From assembly GCF_000382045.1 (NCBI RefSeq), contig NZ_KB907459.1, positions 169,708-233,707 of the forward strand: a stretch of DNA of 64,000 bases, read 5' to 3'. This document shows, piece by piece, positions 16,395-24,293 of this stretch; position 1 is the first letter of the stretch, and each line of letters opens with the position of its first letter. Made by a program: the position numbers and the translations under genes. The notes under the pieces are model-generated. The model made no database searches and had not been told where the DNA came from. It was given only the letters and a program-made list of their open reading frames with translations. Source of the DNA: Variovorax atrisoli 110B (GTDB lineage: Bacteria; Pseudomonadota; Gammaproteobacteria; Burkholderiales; Burkholderiaceae_C).

Positions 16395-17267
16395 ATGCCA
16401 GACATCACCATCCTCTTCCCGTCGGTCCTGAACGGACTCACGACCGGCGCCGTGTACGCGCTGATCGCGGTCGGGCTCACGCTGATCTACGGCGTGCTGC
16501 ACATCATCAACTTCGCGCATGGCGCGAGCCTGATGCTGGCGCTCTACGCGGTGTACTTCCTGAAGGAGCGCTGGGGCATCGATCCCTATCTGGCGCTGCC
16601 CATCGCCGTCGCGGGGATGTTCGCGCTCGGCTATGCGCTGCAGCGCGTGGTCATCAACCGTGCGGGCCATGGCAAGGACGAGAACATCCTGCTGGCCACG
16701 CTCGGCATCGCCATCGTCATGGAGAACCTGGCGCTGCTGTTCTTCAAGTCGGACACGCGCAGCATCGACACCGCCTATTCGCTGAGCACCGTGGCCATCG
16801 GCCCCGCGATGATCGCCGTGCCCAAGCTGGTCGCCTTCGCCGGCGCGCTGGCGGTGTCGGGCATCCTGTTCTGGATCATGGGCCGCACCGACCTGGGCCG
16901 CGCCATCCGCGCGGTGGCCAAGGAGAAGGAGGGCGCCAAGCTCATGGGCATCGACGTCGACCACGTGTACGCCATGAGCTTCGGCATCGGCCTCGCATGC
17001 CTCGGGGCCGCGGCCTGCTTCCTGCTGCCCGCGTACTACGTCAACCCGCAGGTCGGCAGCGGCTTCGTGCTGGTGGCCTTCACCATCGTGGTGCTGGGCG
17101 GCATGGGCAGCTTCGTGGGGGCGCTCGTCGGCGGCTTCCTGATCGGCGTGGTCGAGTCGCTCGGCGGGCTCTACCTGGGCGAGTCGCTCGGGCAGATCGG
17201 GATCTTCGCGATCTTCATCGGCGTCGTGCTGTTCCGCCCGCAGGGCATGTTCGGAGCCAAGGCATGA
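16395..17267 (+). CDS. livH: Liv-type ABC transporter permease, LivH family
   Basis: Inner-membrane permease of 290 residues, LivH type. It contains eight or so hydrophobic helices and the LivH signature near the N-terminus (GLTTGAVYALIAVGLTLIYG) plus the ATPase-coupling loop GRAIRAVAKEKEGAKLMGID (about residues 175-194). It pairs with the LivM-type subunit whose start codon overlaps its stop (ATGA at 17264). A 127-base gap without a recognisable gene or terminator separates it from the binding protein gene. Transported compound unknown; the livH symbol denotes the family, not proven leucine transport. Confidence 0.9.
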   Translation: MPDITILFPSVLNGLTTGAVYALIAVGLTLIYGVLHIINFAHGASLMLALYAVYFLKERWGIDPYLALPIAVAGMFALGYALQRVVINRAGHGKDENILLATLGIAIVMENLALLFFKSDTRSIDTAYSLSTVAIGPAMIAVPKLVAFAGALAVSGILFWIMGRTDLGRAIRAVAKEKEGAKLMGIDVDHVYAMSFGIGLACLGAAACFLLPAYYVNPQVGSGFVLVAFTIVVLGGMGSFVGALVGGFLIGVVESLGGLYLGESLGQIGIFAIFIGVVLFRPQGMFGAKA

Positions 17268-18256
17268 GCGCGGGCATGAACCCGGGACGCCGGCAGCTCG
17301 CGGGCATCGCGCTCTTCGCGGTGGCGGTCGGCTGCGTGCCGCTGGTCACGCAGTCGGGCGTGATGCTCAACTTCGTGATGATGGCGCTCTATGCCACGCT
17401 CATCGCGCAGGCCTGGAACATCCTCGGCGGCTTCGGCGGGCAGTTCTCGTTCGGGCATGCGCTGTTCTTCGGCACGGGCGCCTACATCCAGGCCATCGCG
17501 CAGCTGCAGGGCGGCATCAACGCGTGGGTCGCGCTGCCGCTGGCCATTGCCGGCAGCGCGCTGGTGGGCCTGTTCGTCGGCGCGCTGACCTTTCGCTACG
17601 GGCTGAAGGGCTCGTACTTCGCACTTGTCACGCTGGCCTTCGCGGAGGTGTTCCGCATCCTCGCGACCTCGGTGCCGTTCACCGGCGGCGGCGTGGGCCT
17701 GATGGTGCCGCTGCGCGAGTCGGTCGCGAACATGCAGTTCGCCTCGCGCGCGGGCTACCTGTGGGTGGTGCTGGCGATGGTGGTCGTGGCGCTGCTGGTG
17801 ACCTGGTGGCTGCGCAACGGCCGCTTCGGCGCTTACCTGCAGGCCGTGCGCGACAACGAGGATGCCGCGCGCGCCGTGGGCGTGAACCCATTCCGCGTCA
17901 AGCTCGCGGCCATCGGCCTGTCGGCGGCCTTCATGGGCGCGGCAGGCGCCTTCTATGTGCAGGTGTTCCAGTACATCGATGCGGGCATCGCCTACGGCCC
18001 GGTCACCTCGGTGGAGGCGCTGGTCGCGGCCATCGTGGGCGGCATGGGCACGCTGTGGGGGCCGGTGCTGGGCGCGGCGGTGCTGCACCTGCTGTCGGAC
18101 CTCACGCGCAACCTGTTCGGCGAGCTGCCGGGCATCAACATGGTCATCTACGGGACGGTGCTCGTGCTCATCGTGATCTTCCTGCCACGCGGCGTGGCGG
18201 GCCTGGGGCTGTCGGTGCGGCAGCTGTGGAAGAAGAAGGGAGGCCGCGATGACTGA
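17264..18256 (+). CDS. livM: Liv-type ABC transporter permease, LivM family
   Basis: Second inner-membrane permease, 330 residues. The ATG at 17264 overlaps the livH stop; an ATG at 17276 is also possible. The LivM hallmarks are visible: QAWNILGGFGGQFSFGHALFFG near residue 48, GLKGSYFALVTLAFAEV near 110, and the coupling helix RDNEDAARAVGVNPFRVKL around residue 197. Nine or ten hydrophobic segments are expected. Its last bases overlap the ATPase gene by 8 bases, so expression is tightly coupled. It should form the channel together with the LivH-type subunit. Confidence 0.9.
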   Translation: MSAGMNPGRRQLAGIALFAVAVGCVPLVTQSGVMLNFVMMALYATLIAQAWNILGGFGGQFSFGHALFFGTGAYIQAIAQLQGGINAWVALPLAIAGSALVGLFVGALTFRYGLKGSYFALVTLAFAEVFRILATSVPFTGGGVGLMVPLRESVANMQFASRAGYLWVVLAMVVVALLVTWWLRNGRFGAYLQAVRDNEDAARAVGVNPFRVKLAAIGLSAAFMGAAGAFYVQVFQYIDAGIAYGPVTSVEALVAAIVGGMGTLWGPVLGAAVLHLLSDLTRNLFGELPGINMVIYGTVLVLIVIFLPRGVAGLGLSVRQLWKKKGGRDD

Positions 18257-19010
18257 GCCCCTGCTGCAGCTCGACGGCATCTCGCGCTCCTTCGGCGGCC
18301 TGAAGGCCGTGCAGGGCGTGAGCCTGTCGGTGAGGGAGGGCAGCCTCACCGCGCTGATCGGCCCCAACGGCGCGGGCAAGACGACGCTGTTCGCGCTGAT
18401 GTCGGGCTTCCTGCGGCCCGACGCCGGCACCGTGCGCTTCGCCGGCCAGGACATCACCGGCCGCGAGCCGCACCGCAACGCCGTGCTCGGCATGACCCGC
18501 ACCTTCCAGATCGTGAAGCCCTTCGCCGCGCAGACCGTGCGCGAGAACATCGCCGTGGGCGCGCACCTGCACCTGCGCGACCGCGCCCAGGCGCTGGCCA
18601 GCGCCGAGGCCGTGGCGCTGCGCGTGGGCCTGGCGCCGCAGCTCGACAAGCCGGCCTCCGATCTCACCGTCGCCGGCCGCAAGCGGCTCGAACTCGCCCG
18701 CGCGCTCGCCACGCGGCCCCGCCTGCTGCTGCTCGACGAAGTGCTCGCAGGCCTCAACCCCCAGGAGATCGCCGACATGTTGCCGGTGGTGCGCGGCATC
18801 GCCGACAGCGGCGTGACCGTGCTGATGATCGAACACGTCATGCAGGCCGTCATGAACCTGGCCGAGCACGTGTGGGTGCTGGCGCAGGGCCGGCTGATCG
18901 CCGAGGGCAACCCGGCGCAGGTGACCTCCGACGAGCGCGTCGTCGAGGCCTACCTGGGCCACGGCACGGCGGCGCGCCTGCGCAAGGCTGCCGCGGGAGC
19001 GGGCGCATGA
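18249..19010 (+). CDS. livG: Liv-type ABC transporter ATPase, LivG family
   Basis: Cytoplasmic ATP-binding subunit, 253 residues. Walker A is GPNGAGKT (about residues 37-44) and Walker B is LLLLDEVLAGL near residue 160. The signature motif reads LTVAGRKRLELARAL instead of a canonical LSGGQ, which is usual for part of the LivG group. EPHRNAVLGMTRTFQ is also LivG-like. The ATG at 18249 lies inside the end of livM and the stop overlaps the livF start (ATGA at 19007), so all four transporter genes are coupled. It energises import of the ligand held by the binding protein. Confidence 0.9.
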   Translation: MTEPLLQLDGISRSFGGLKAVQGVSLSVREGSLTALIGPNGAGKTTLFALMSGFLRPDAGTVRFAGQDITGREPHRNAVLGMTRTFQIVKPFAAQTVRENIAVGAHLHLRDRAQALASAEAVALRVGLAPQLDKPASDLTVAGRKRLELARALATRPRLLLLDEVLAGLNPQEIADMLPVVRGIADSGVTVLMIEHVMQAVMNLAEHVWVLAQGRLIAEGNPAQVTSDERVVEAYLGHGTAARLRKAAAGAGA

Positions 19011-19717
19011 ACCCGTTGCTCGAAATCCGGGGCCTGCGCGGCGGCTACGGCCGCGTGGAAGTGCTGCGCGGCGTCGACCTGCAGGTCGATGCCGGCGAGA
19101 TGGTCGCGCTGCTCGGCAGCAACGGCGCAGGCAAGTCGACGCTCAACAGGATGGTCTGCGGCCTCGTGCCCACCTGGGCCGGCAGCGTGCGCTTCGACGG
19201 GCGGGACCTCACGGGGGCCCACTACCGCGACGTGGTGAAGGCCGGCCTCATCCAGGTGCCCGAGGGCCGCAAGGTGTTCCCCAACCTCAGCGTGCTCGAG
19301 AACCTTGAGCTCGGCTCCTTCACCCGCGCCCGCGAGCGGCGCGCGGCCAACGTCGAGAAGATGTTCCACATCTTCCCGCGGCTGCGCGAGCGCATGACGC
19401 AGCACGCCGGCACCATGAGCGGCGGCGAGCAGCAGATGCTTGCCATCGCGCGCGGGCTCATGGCCGAGCCGGTGCTGCTGATCCTCGACGAGCCTTCGCT
19501 CGGCCTCTCGCCGCTGCTGGTGGAGGAGATGTTCACCCTGATCCGCGAGCTGCGCGACGGCGGCCTCGCAGTGCTGCTGGTGGAACAGAACGTGGGCCAG
19601 TCGCTGGAGATCGCCGACCGCGCCTACGTGCTGGAGAACGGCAGCGTGCGCTTCTCGGGCAAGCCCGATGAGCTGCTGGACAGCGACGAACTGCGGCGCG
19701 CGTACCTGGGCCTCTGA
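19007..19717 (+). CDS. livF: Liv-type ABC transporter ATPase, LivF family
   Basis: Second cytoplasmic ATPase, 236 residues, shorter than LivG as usual for LivF. Walker A is GSNGAGKST (about residues 37-45), the signature is MSGGEQQMLAIARGLM (about 137-152), and Walker B is LLILDEPSLGLSP. The start overlaps the livG stop by four bases. It forms the ATPase heterodimer with LivG. A Bug-family binding protein gene starts 36 bases downstream and appears to belong to the same transcript. Confidence 0.9.
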   Translation: MNPLLEIRGLRGGYGRVEVLRGVDLQVDAGEMVALLGSNGAGKSTLNRMVCGLVPTWAGSVRFDGRDLTGAHYRDVVKAGLIQVPEGRKVFPNLSVLENLELGSFTRARERRAANVEKMFHIFPRLRERMTQHAGTMSGGEQQMLAIARGLMAEPVLLILDEPSLGLSPLLVEEMFTLIRELRDGGLAVLLVEQNVGQSLEIADRAYVLENGSVRFSGKPDELLDSDELRRAYLGL

Positions 19718-19753
19718 AGCCCCCGAAGAACAAAGAGACAACAAGGACCCCCC

Positions 19754-20713
19754 ATGATCCATCGCCGCGACATCCTCATCGCACCTGCCGCCCTGGCCTT
19801 CGCCGCCGCTGCCCGGGCGCAGCTCGGCAATGCGCCGGTGCGCATCCTCGTCGGCGCGCCGGCGGGCGGCTCGACCGACACGCTGGCCCGCTCGCTCGCC
19901 GTCAGCATGGGCCCTGCGCTGGGCCGCACCGTGATCGTCGAGAACAAGCCCGGCGCAGGCGGCAACATCGCCGCCGATGCCGTCGCCAAGGCCGCACCTG
20001 ACGGCAACACGCTGCTGATGAGCTTCACCAGCCATGCCATCAACGCCACGCTGTACCCCTCGCTGCCCTTCGACCCGGTGAAGGACTTCACCGCGCTCAC
20101 CTGCGTGGCGACCTCGCCGTCGATCCTGGTGGCGAGCCCGTCGGTGCCGGCGAAGGACGTGAAGGAACTCATCGCGCTCGCCAAGGCCCGGCCGGGCCAG
20201 CTCAATTTCGCGATCGGCGCGGTGGGCTCGTCGCTGCACATGGCGGGCGAGGCCTTCAAGATGCAGTCGGGCGTGGACATCGTGAACATCCCGTACAAGG
20301 GCACGGCACCTGCGGTGCAGGATCTGCTGGCCGGCCAGGTGCAGCTGATGTTCGCGGCGGTGGGCAACGTCAAGGCGCACATCCAGGCCGGCAAGCTCAA
20401 GGCGCTGGGCGTCACCACCGCCACGCGCCTGCCTGCGTTCCCAGAGGTGCCGGCCATCGCCGAGGCCCTGCCGGGCTATGAATCGAGCGCATGGTTCGGC
20501 CTGTTCGGTCCGGCGCGCCTGCCGGCGGACGTGTCGCGCAAGCTCAGCGATGCGGCTCGCCGTGCGCTGCAGCAGCCCGACATGCTCAGGCGGCTGGACA
20601 CCGAGGGCGCCATCCCGGTCGGCAACTCGCCCGAGCAGTTCGCAGCCTTCGTGCAGAGCGAGATTCCGCGCTGGGCCAAGGTCGTGAAGTTCTCCGGAGC
20701 CAAGCCCGAATGA
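19754..20713 (+). CDS. Bug/TctC-family periplasmic solute-binding protein
   Basis: Periplasmic binding protein of the tripartite tricarboxylate transporter family (Bug proteins of Bordetella and relatives), 319 residues. It has an N-terminal export signal ending near ARAQ, then VRILVGAPAGGSTDTLAR, the start typical of the family, and KPGAGGNIAADAVAKA and YKGTAPAVQDLLAGQVQLMF further on. Bug proteins bind small carboxylates, amides or aromatic acids. No TctA/TctB membrane genes are nearby, which is common for Bug proteins; they may work with distant permeases or act as sensors. A good GGACCCCCC-ATG start at 19754 follows livF, and its stop overlaps the next gene (ATGA at 20710). Confidence 0.9.
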   Translation: MIHRRDILIAPAALAFAAAARAQLGNAPVRILVGAPAGGSTDTLARSLAVSMGPALGRTVIVENKPGAGGNIAADAVAKAAPDGNTLLMSFTSHAINATLYPSLPFDPVKDFTALTCVATSPSILVASPSVPAKDVKELIALAKARPGQLNFAIGAVGSSLHMAGEAFKMQSGVDIVNIPYKGTAPAVQDLLAGQVQLMFAAVGNVKAHIQAGKLKALGVTTATRLPAFPEVPAIAEALPGYESSAWFGLFGPARLPADVSRKLSDAARRALQQPDMLRRLDTEGAIPVGNSPEQFAAFVQSEIPRWAKVVKFSGAKPE

Positions 20714-22026
20714 ACACCCCCGCAGCAACCCGCGCAACCGTGGCCGCACCCGTAGCCGCTCCAGCCCGGCCCCAGACGCTCGCGCAGAAGCTCATCGCGC
20801 GTGCCAGCGGCCGCGAGCACGTGGCGGTGGGCGAGATCGTGACCTGCGGCGTCGACCTGGCCATGTTCCACGACTCGTCGGGTCCGCGCCGGCTCAAGCC
20901 CATGCTCGAGGAACTGGGCGCGCGCCTCTGGGACCCCTCGCGCATCGTCCTGGTGATGGACCACTACGTGCCCGAGCGCGACGACGACTCGCGCCGCATC
21001 GTGCGCATCGCGCGCGAGTGGGCGCGCGAGCAGGCACTGCCGCATGTCTACGACAGCCAGGGCATCTGCCACGTGGTCGTGCCGCAGCACGGGCACATCC
21101 GCCCCGGCATGCTGTGCGTGGGCGGCGACTCGCACTCGCCCACTGGCGGTGCCTTCGGCGCCTACATGTTCGGCGTGGGCAGCACCGAGATGCTCGGCGT
21201 GGTGGTCACCGGCGAGATCTGGCTGCGCGTGCCCGAGACCATCCAGATGTGGTGGGACGGCGCGCTGCCCGCAGGCGTCACCGCCAAGGACATGATGCTG
21301 CACATGATCGGCCGCTTCGGCATGAACGGCGGGCGCTACCAGGCGGTGGAGTTCGCCGGGCCCGCGGTGGCAGCGCTGTCGATGCAGGAGCGCATGACGC
21401 TGTCGAACATGAGCGCGGAGCTTGGCGCGCAGGCCGGCCTGATCGCGCCGGACGCCACCACAGCGTCCTTCCTCGCCGAGGCCGGCGCACCGTCGGCCGA
21501 CACGGGGGCTTGGTTCACCGACGACGGTGCCGAACTCACGCGCCACGGCTTCGATGCGGCCGCGCTCGAGCCGCACGTGGCCGCGCCGCACAGCCCCGCC
21601 AACTCGCGCGGGGTGAGCCACTACGCCGGCACGCCGGTGGACGTGGCCTACATCGGCGCGTGCACCGGCGCCAAGCTCGACGACCTGCGCGCCGCGGCAC
21701 GGGTACTGCGCGGGCACAGGGTGGCTGCGGGCGTCCGGCTCATCGTCGCGCCCGCCAGCATCCGCGACCAGGAGCGCGCCCGCGCCGAGGGCGTGCTGCA
21801 GGCGCTGACGGACGCGGGCGCGGAGCTCTTCCCGACCGCGTGCGGGGCCTGCTCGGGCTACGGCGACCCGATGGGCGACGACATCACCGTCATCTCGACC
21901 ACGGCGCGCAACTTCAAGGGCCGCATGGGTTCGCCCAGCGCGCAGGTCTACCTGGGGTCCCCCTACACCGTGGCGGCCGCGGCGCTGCGCGGCCGCGTGA
22001 CCGACCCGCGCGAGGTGCTGGCATGA
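20710..22026 (+). CDS. LeuC-like aconitase-family hydro-lyase large subunit
   Basis: Large subunit (438 residues) of a two-subunit [4Fe-4S] dehydratase/isomerase of the aconitase superfamily. Three cluster ligands are visible: the cysteine in YIGACTGAKLDDL (about residue 315) and the CxxC pair in TACGACSGYG (about 379-382). GGDSHSPTGGAFGAYMFGVGS (residues within 137-158) is the substrate-binding block. The family contains isopropylmalate, homoaconitate, maleate and dimethylmaleate hydratases. Here it lies between a transporter and hydantoinase genes rather than with leuB or leuA, and the small-subunit gene follows, so a catabolic role (hydration of a maleate-type diacid) is more likely than leucine synthesis. 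Its start overlaps the Bug gene stop by four bases. Confidence 0.87.
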   Translation: MNTPAATRATVAAPVAAPARPQTLAQKLIARASGREHVAVGEIVTCGVDLAMFHDSSGPRRLKPMLEELGARLWDPSRIVLVMDHYVPERDDDSRRIVRIAREWAREQALPHVYDSQGICHVVVPQHGHIRPGMLCVGGDSHSPTGGAFGAYMFGVGSTEMLGVVVTGEIWLRVPETIQMWWDGALPAGVTAKDMMLHMIGRFGMNGGRYQAVEFAGPAVAALSMQERMTLSNMSAELGAQAGLIAPDATTASFLAEAGAPSADTGAWFTDDGAELTRHGFDAAALEPHVAAPHSPANSRGVSHYAGTPVDVAYIGACTGAKLDDLRAAARVLRGHRVAAGVRLIVAPASIRDQERARAEGVLQALTDAGAELFPTACGACSGYGDPMGDDITVISTTARNFKGRMGSPSAQVYLGSPYTVAAAALRGRVTDPREVLA

Positions 22027-22081
22027 GCCGCCGGGCTGTTCCTGGGTCGAGTACCGCGGTGCGAAGCGCGGAGGTCGCAGC

Positions 22082-22603
22082 ATGAGCGTCACGCACGCCA
22101 CGCACCGCGTCTGGCGGCTCGGTGCCGACATCGACACCGACCTGCTCGCGCCGGGCCATGCCATGAAGCACGGCATCGACATCATCGCCAGGCACTGCCT
22201 CGAGGCGGTCCGCCCCGATTTCGCCGCCGGCGTGCAGCGCGGCGACGTGATCGTGGCCGGCCCCAACTTCGGCATCGGCTCGTCGCGGGAGCAGGCCGCC
22301 GCGGTGCTCGTCCACCTGGGCGTGAGGGCGGTGATCGCGCCGTCGTACAGCGGCCTGTATTTCCGCAACGCCTTCAACGTGGGCCTGCTGCTGCTGACCT
22401 GCGCGCAGGCCGAGACCCTGGGCGAGGGCGACCGGATCGCCCTCGACGCCACGGTGCCCGGGGTCGTCGGACCGGACGGCAGGCCCCTGGCCTGCGAGCC
22501 GGTGCCCGGATTCCTCATGGACATGGTCCGCGCCGGCGGACTGCTGAACCAGCTGCGCCTGCGCGCTGGCCGCCCCGCCTCGAAGAAAGCTCCCGATGCC
22601 TGA
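22082..22603 (+). CDS. LeuD-like aconitase-family hydro-lyase small subunit
   Basis: Small (swivel-domain) subunit, 173 residues, partner of the LeuC-like protein encoded 55 bases upstream. LGADIDTDLLAPG (about residues 12-24) is the conserved opening and FGIGSSREQAA (about 63-73) is the substrate-binding loop. In true LeuD the loop usually reads FGCGSSREHA; the Gln in place of His and Ile for Cys fit archaeal-type or catabolic hydratases. The gene overlaps the hydantoinase B gene by 8 bases. The protein should complete the active site for reversible addition of water to an unsaturated dicarboxylate. The substrate is not fixed by the sequence. Confidence 0.86.
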   Translation: MSVTHATHRVWRLGADIDTDLLAPGHAMKHGIDIIARHCLEAVRPDFAAGVQRGDVIVAGPNFGIGSSREQAAAVLVHLGVRAVIAPSYSGLYFRNAFNVGLLLLTCAQAETLGEGDRIALDATVPGVVGPDGRPLACEPVPGFLMDMVRAGGLLNQLRLRAGRPASKKAPDA

Positions 22604-24293
22604 TACCTCCTCCACCACAACCATCGATCCCGTCACGCTCGCCGTGCTGCGCGGCCGCCTCGAGCAGGTGGCCGACGAGATGGACGCCACGCTCTACCGC
22701 AGTGCGTTCAATCCCATCATTGCCGAGGCGCACGACGCCTGCCACGGCCTGTACGACGCCGCCACCGGCGACACGCTGGTGCAGGGCAAGTCGGGCCTGC
22801 CCGTCTTCGTGGGAGCCATGGCCTTCGCCGTGCGCGCCACGGTGAAGGCGGCCGAGCCGCGCGGCGGCATGAGGGACGGCGACATCTGGATCAGCAACGA
22901 CGCCTACGACGGCGGCACGCACGCCAACGACTTCAAGCTGGTGAAGCCCTTCTTCCGCAACGGCAGGCTCTACTGCCACATGGCCTCCGCCGCACACTGG
23001 CATGACGTGGGCGGCGCGGTGCCGGGCAACTACAACCCGGCGGCCACCGAGTGCTGGCAGGAGGCGGTGCAGATTCCGCCGGTGCGCATCGTGCGCGACG
23101 GCGTGCTCGACGCCGACGTGCTGGCCATCCTGCAGGCCAACACGCGCCTGCCCGACAGCCTGTGGGGCGACCTGAACGGCCAGCTCGCGGCACTGGAGCT
23201 GGGCGCGAAGCGCCTGGATGGCCTGCTCGACGAATACGGCGACGAGCTGGTGCTGAGTGCGCTGGGCGAATTGCGCGGCCGCGCACTGCGCCTGATGCGC
23301 TCGCACATCGCCTCGTTGCCAGACGGCCGCTACAGCGTCGAGGACGTGCTGGACAACGACGGCATCGTCAACGAGCCGCTGACCATCGCGCTCGACATGA
23401 CGGTGGCGGGCGACCGGCTCACGCTGGACTTCTCCCGCACCTCGGCGCAGTGCGCGGGCCCGGTGAACATCTCGCGCGCCACCGCGGTGGCCGCCTGCTA
23501 CGTGGCGCTCAAGCATCTGTTCCCCGACGTGCCGGCCAATGCCGGCGTGCTCGACGCGGTGGACTTCGTCATTCCCGGGCGGCTGGTGATCAGCGCCGAG
23601 CGACCGCGCCCGGTGGGCGGCTACACCGAGACCATCCTGCGCATGATCGACGTGATCTTCAGCGCCGCCGCGCAGGCCGACCCCACGCGCGCCGTGGCGC
23701 AGGCCTACGGCACCATCAACGCGCTGTCGATCGCGGGCCACCGCAGCGACAAGGGCCGCGAAGGCCAGCGCTGGGTGATGTTCAGCTTCTTCGGCGGCGG
23801 GCACGGCGGCCATTCCGACGGCGACGGGCTCGCGCACGGCAACGCGCCCATCTCGACCGCGACGATCCCGCCGCTGGAGATCCTCGAGGCCGCCTACCCG
23901 GTGCGCTTCACCGAATGGTCGCTTCGCCCCGACTCCGGCGGCGACGGCCGGCATCGCGGCGGACTGGGCGCCGTGTACGAGATCGAGCTGCTCGAGAAGG
24001 ACGCCGAGGTGTTCGTCTTCGGCGAGCGCGGCACCTCGCCGCCCAAGGGCATCGCCGGCGGAGGCGCGGGCGCGCTCAACGTGTTCCGCTACGAGAACGC
24101 CGGCCAATGGCACACGCCCCCCATGGTGTCGAAGATGCGCGGCATCGCGCTGGCGCGCGGCGAGCGCGTGCGCCTCGAAACCCCCGGCGGCGGCGGCTGG
24201 GGCCCTGCGGCCGAGCGCACCCCCGCGCAGCGCGAGGCCGACGCGGCCATGGGCTATGTGAGCAGCGACAAGACGAAGAAAGCACCCGAATGA
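22596..24293 (+). CDS. hyuB: hydantoinase B/oxoprolinase family protein
   Basis: HyuB-type subunit, 565 residues, normally working with a HyuA-type ATPase subunit to open cyclic amides (hydantoins, 5-oxoproline) or, in related enzymes, to carboxylate ketones. DPVTLAVLRGRLEQVADEMDATLYRSAFNPII (positions 10-41, not all conserved) opens the family domain; ISNDAYDGGTHANDF near residue 89 and the GGGGHGGHSDGDG-like stretch near 400 are typical. The C-terminal GERVRLETPGGGGWG block is the usual HyuB end. Start and stop overlap the neighbouring genes (8 and 4 bases). Hydantoinase order is B before A here. The ring substrate is unknown. Confidence 0.9.
   Translation: MPDTSSTTTIDPVTLAVLRGRLEQVADEMDATLYRSAFNPIIAEAHDACHGLYDAATGDTLVQGKSGLPVFVGAMAFAVRATVKAAEPRGGMRDGDIWISNDAYDGGTHANDFKLVKPFFRNGRLYCHMASAAHWHDVGGAVPGNYNPAATECWQEAVQIPPVRIVRDGVLDADVLAILQANTRLPDSLWGDLNGQLAALELGAKRLDGLLDEYGDELVLSALGELRGRALRLMRSHIASLPDGRYSVEDVLDNDGIVNEPLTIALDMTVAGDRLTLDFSRTSAQCAGPVNISRATAVAACYVALKHLFPDVPANAGVLDAVDFVIPGRLVISAERPRPVGGYTETILRMIDVIFSAAAQADPTRAVAQAYGTINALSIAGHRSDKGREGQRWVMFSFFGGGHGGHSDGDGLAHGNAPISTATIPPLEILEAAYPVRFTEWSLRPDSGGDGRHRGGLGAVYEIELLEKDAEVFVFGERGTSPPKGIAGGGAGALNVFRYENAGQWHTPPMVSKMRGIALARGERVRLETPGGGGWGPAAERTPAQREADAAMGYVSSDKTKKAPE

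Noticed and set aside
20710..22603. LeuC/LeuD-like genes as leucine biosynthesis genes
   Set aside because: No leuA or leuB is adjacent, loop residues differ from usual LeuD, and the genes overlap catabolic and transport genes.
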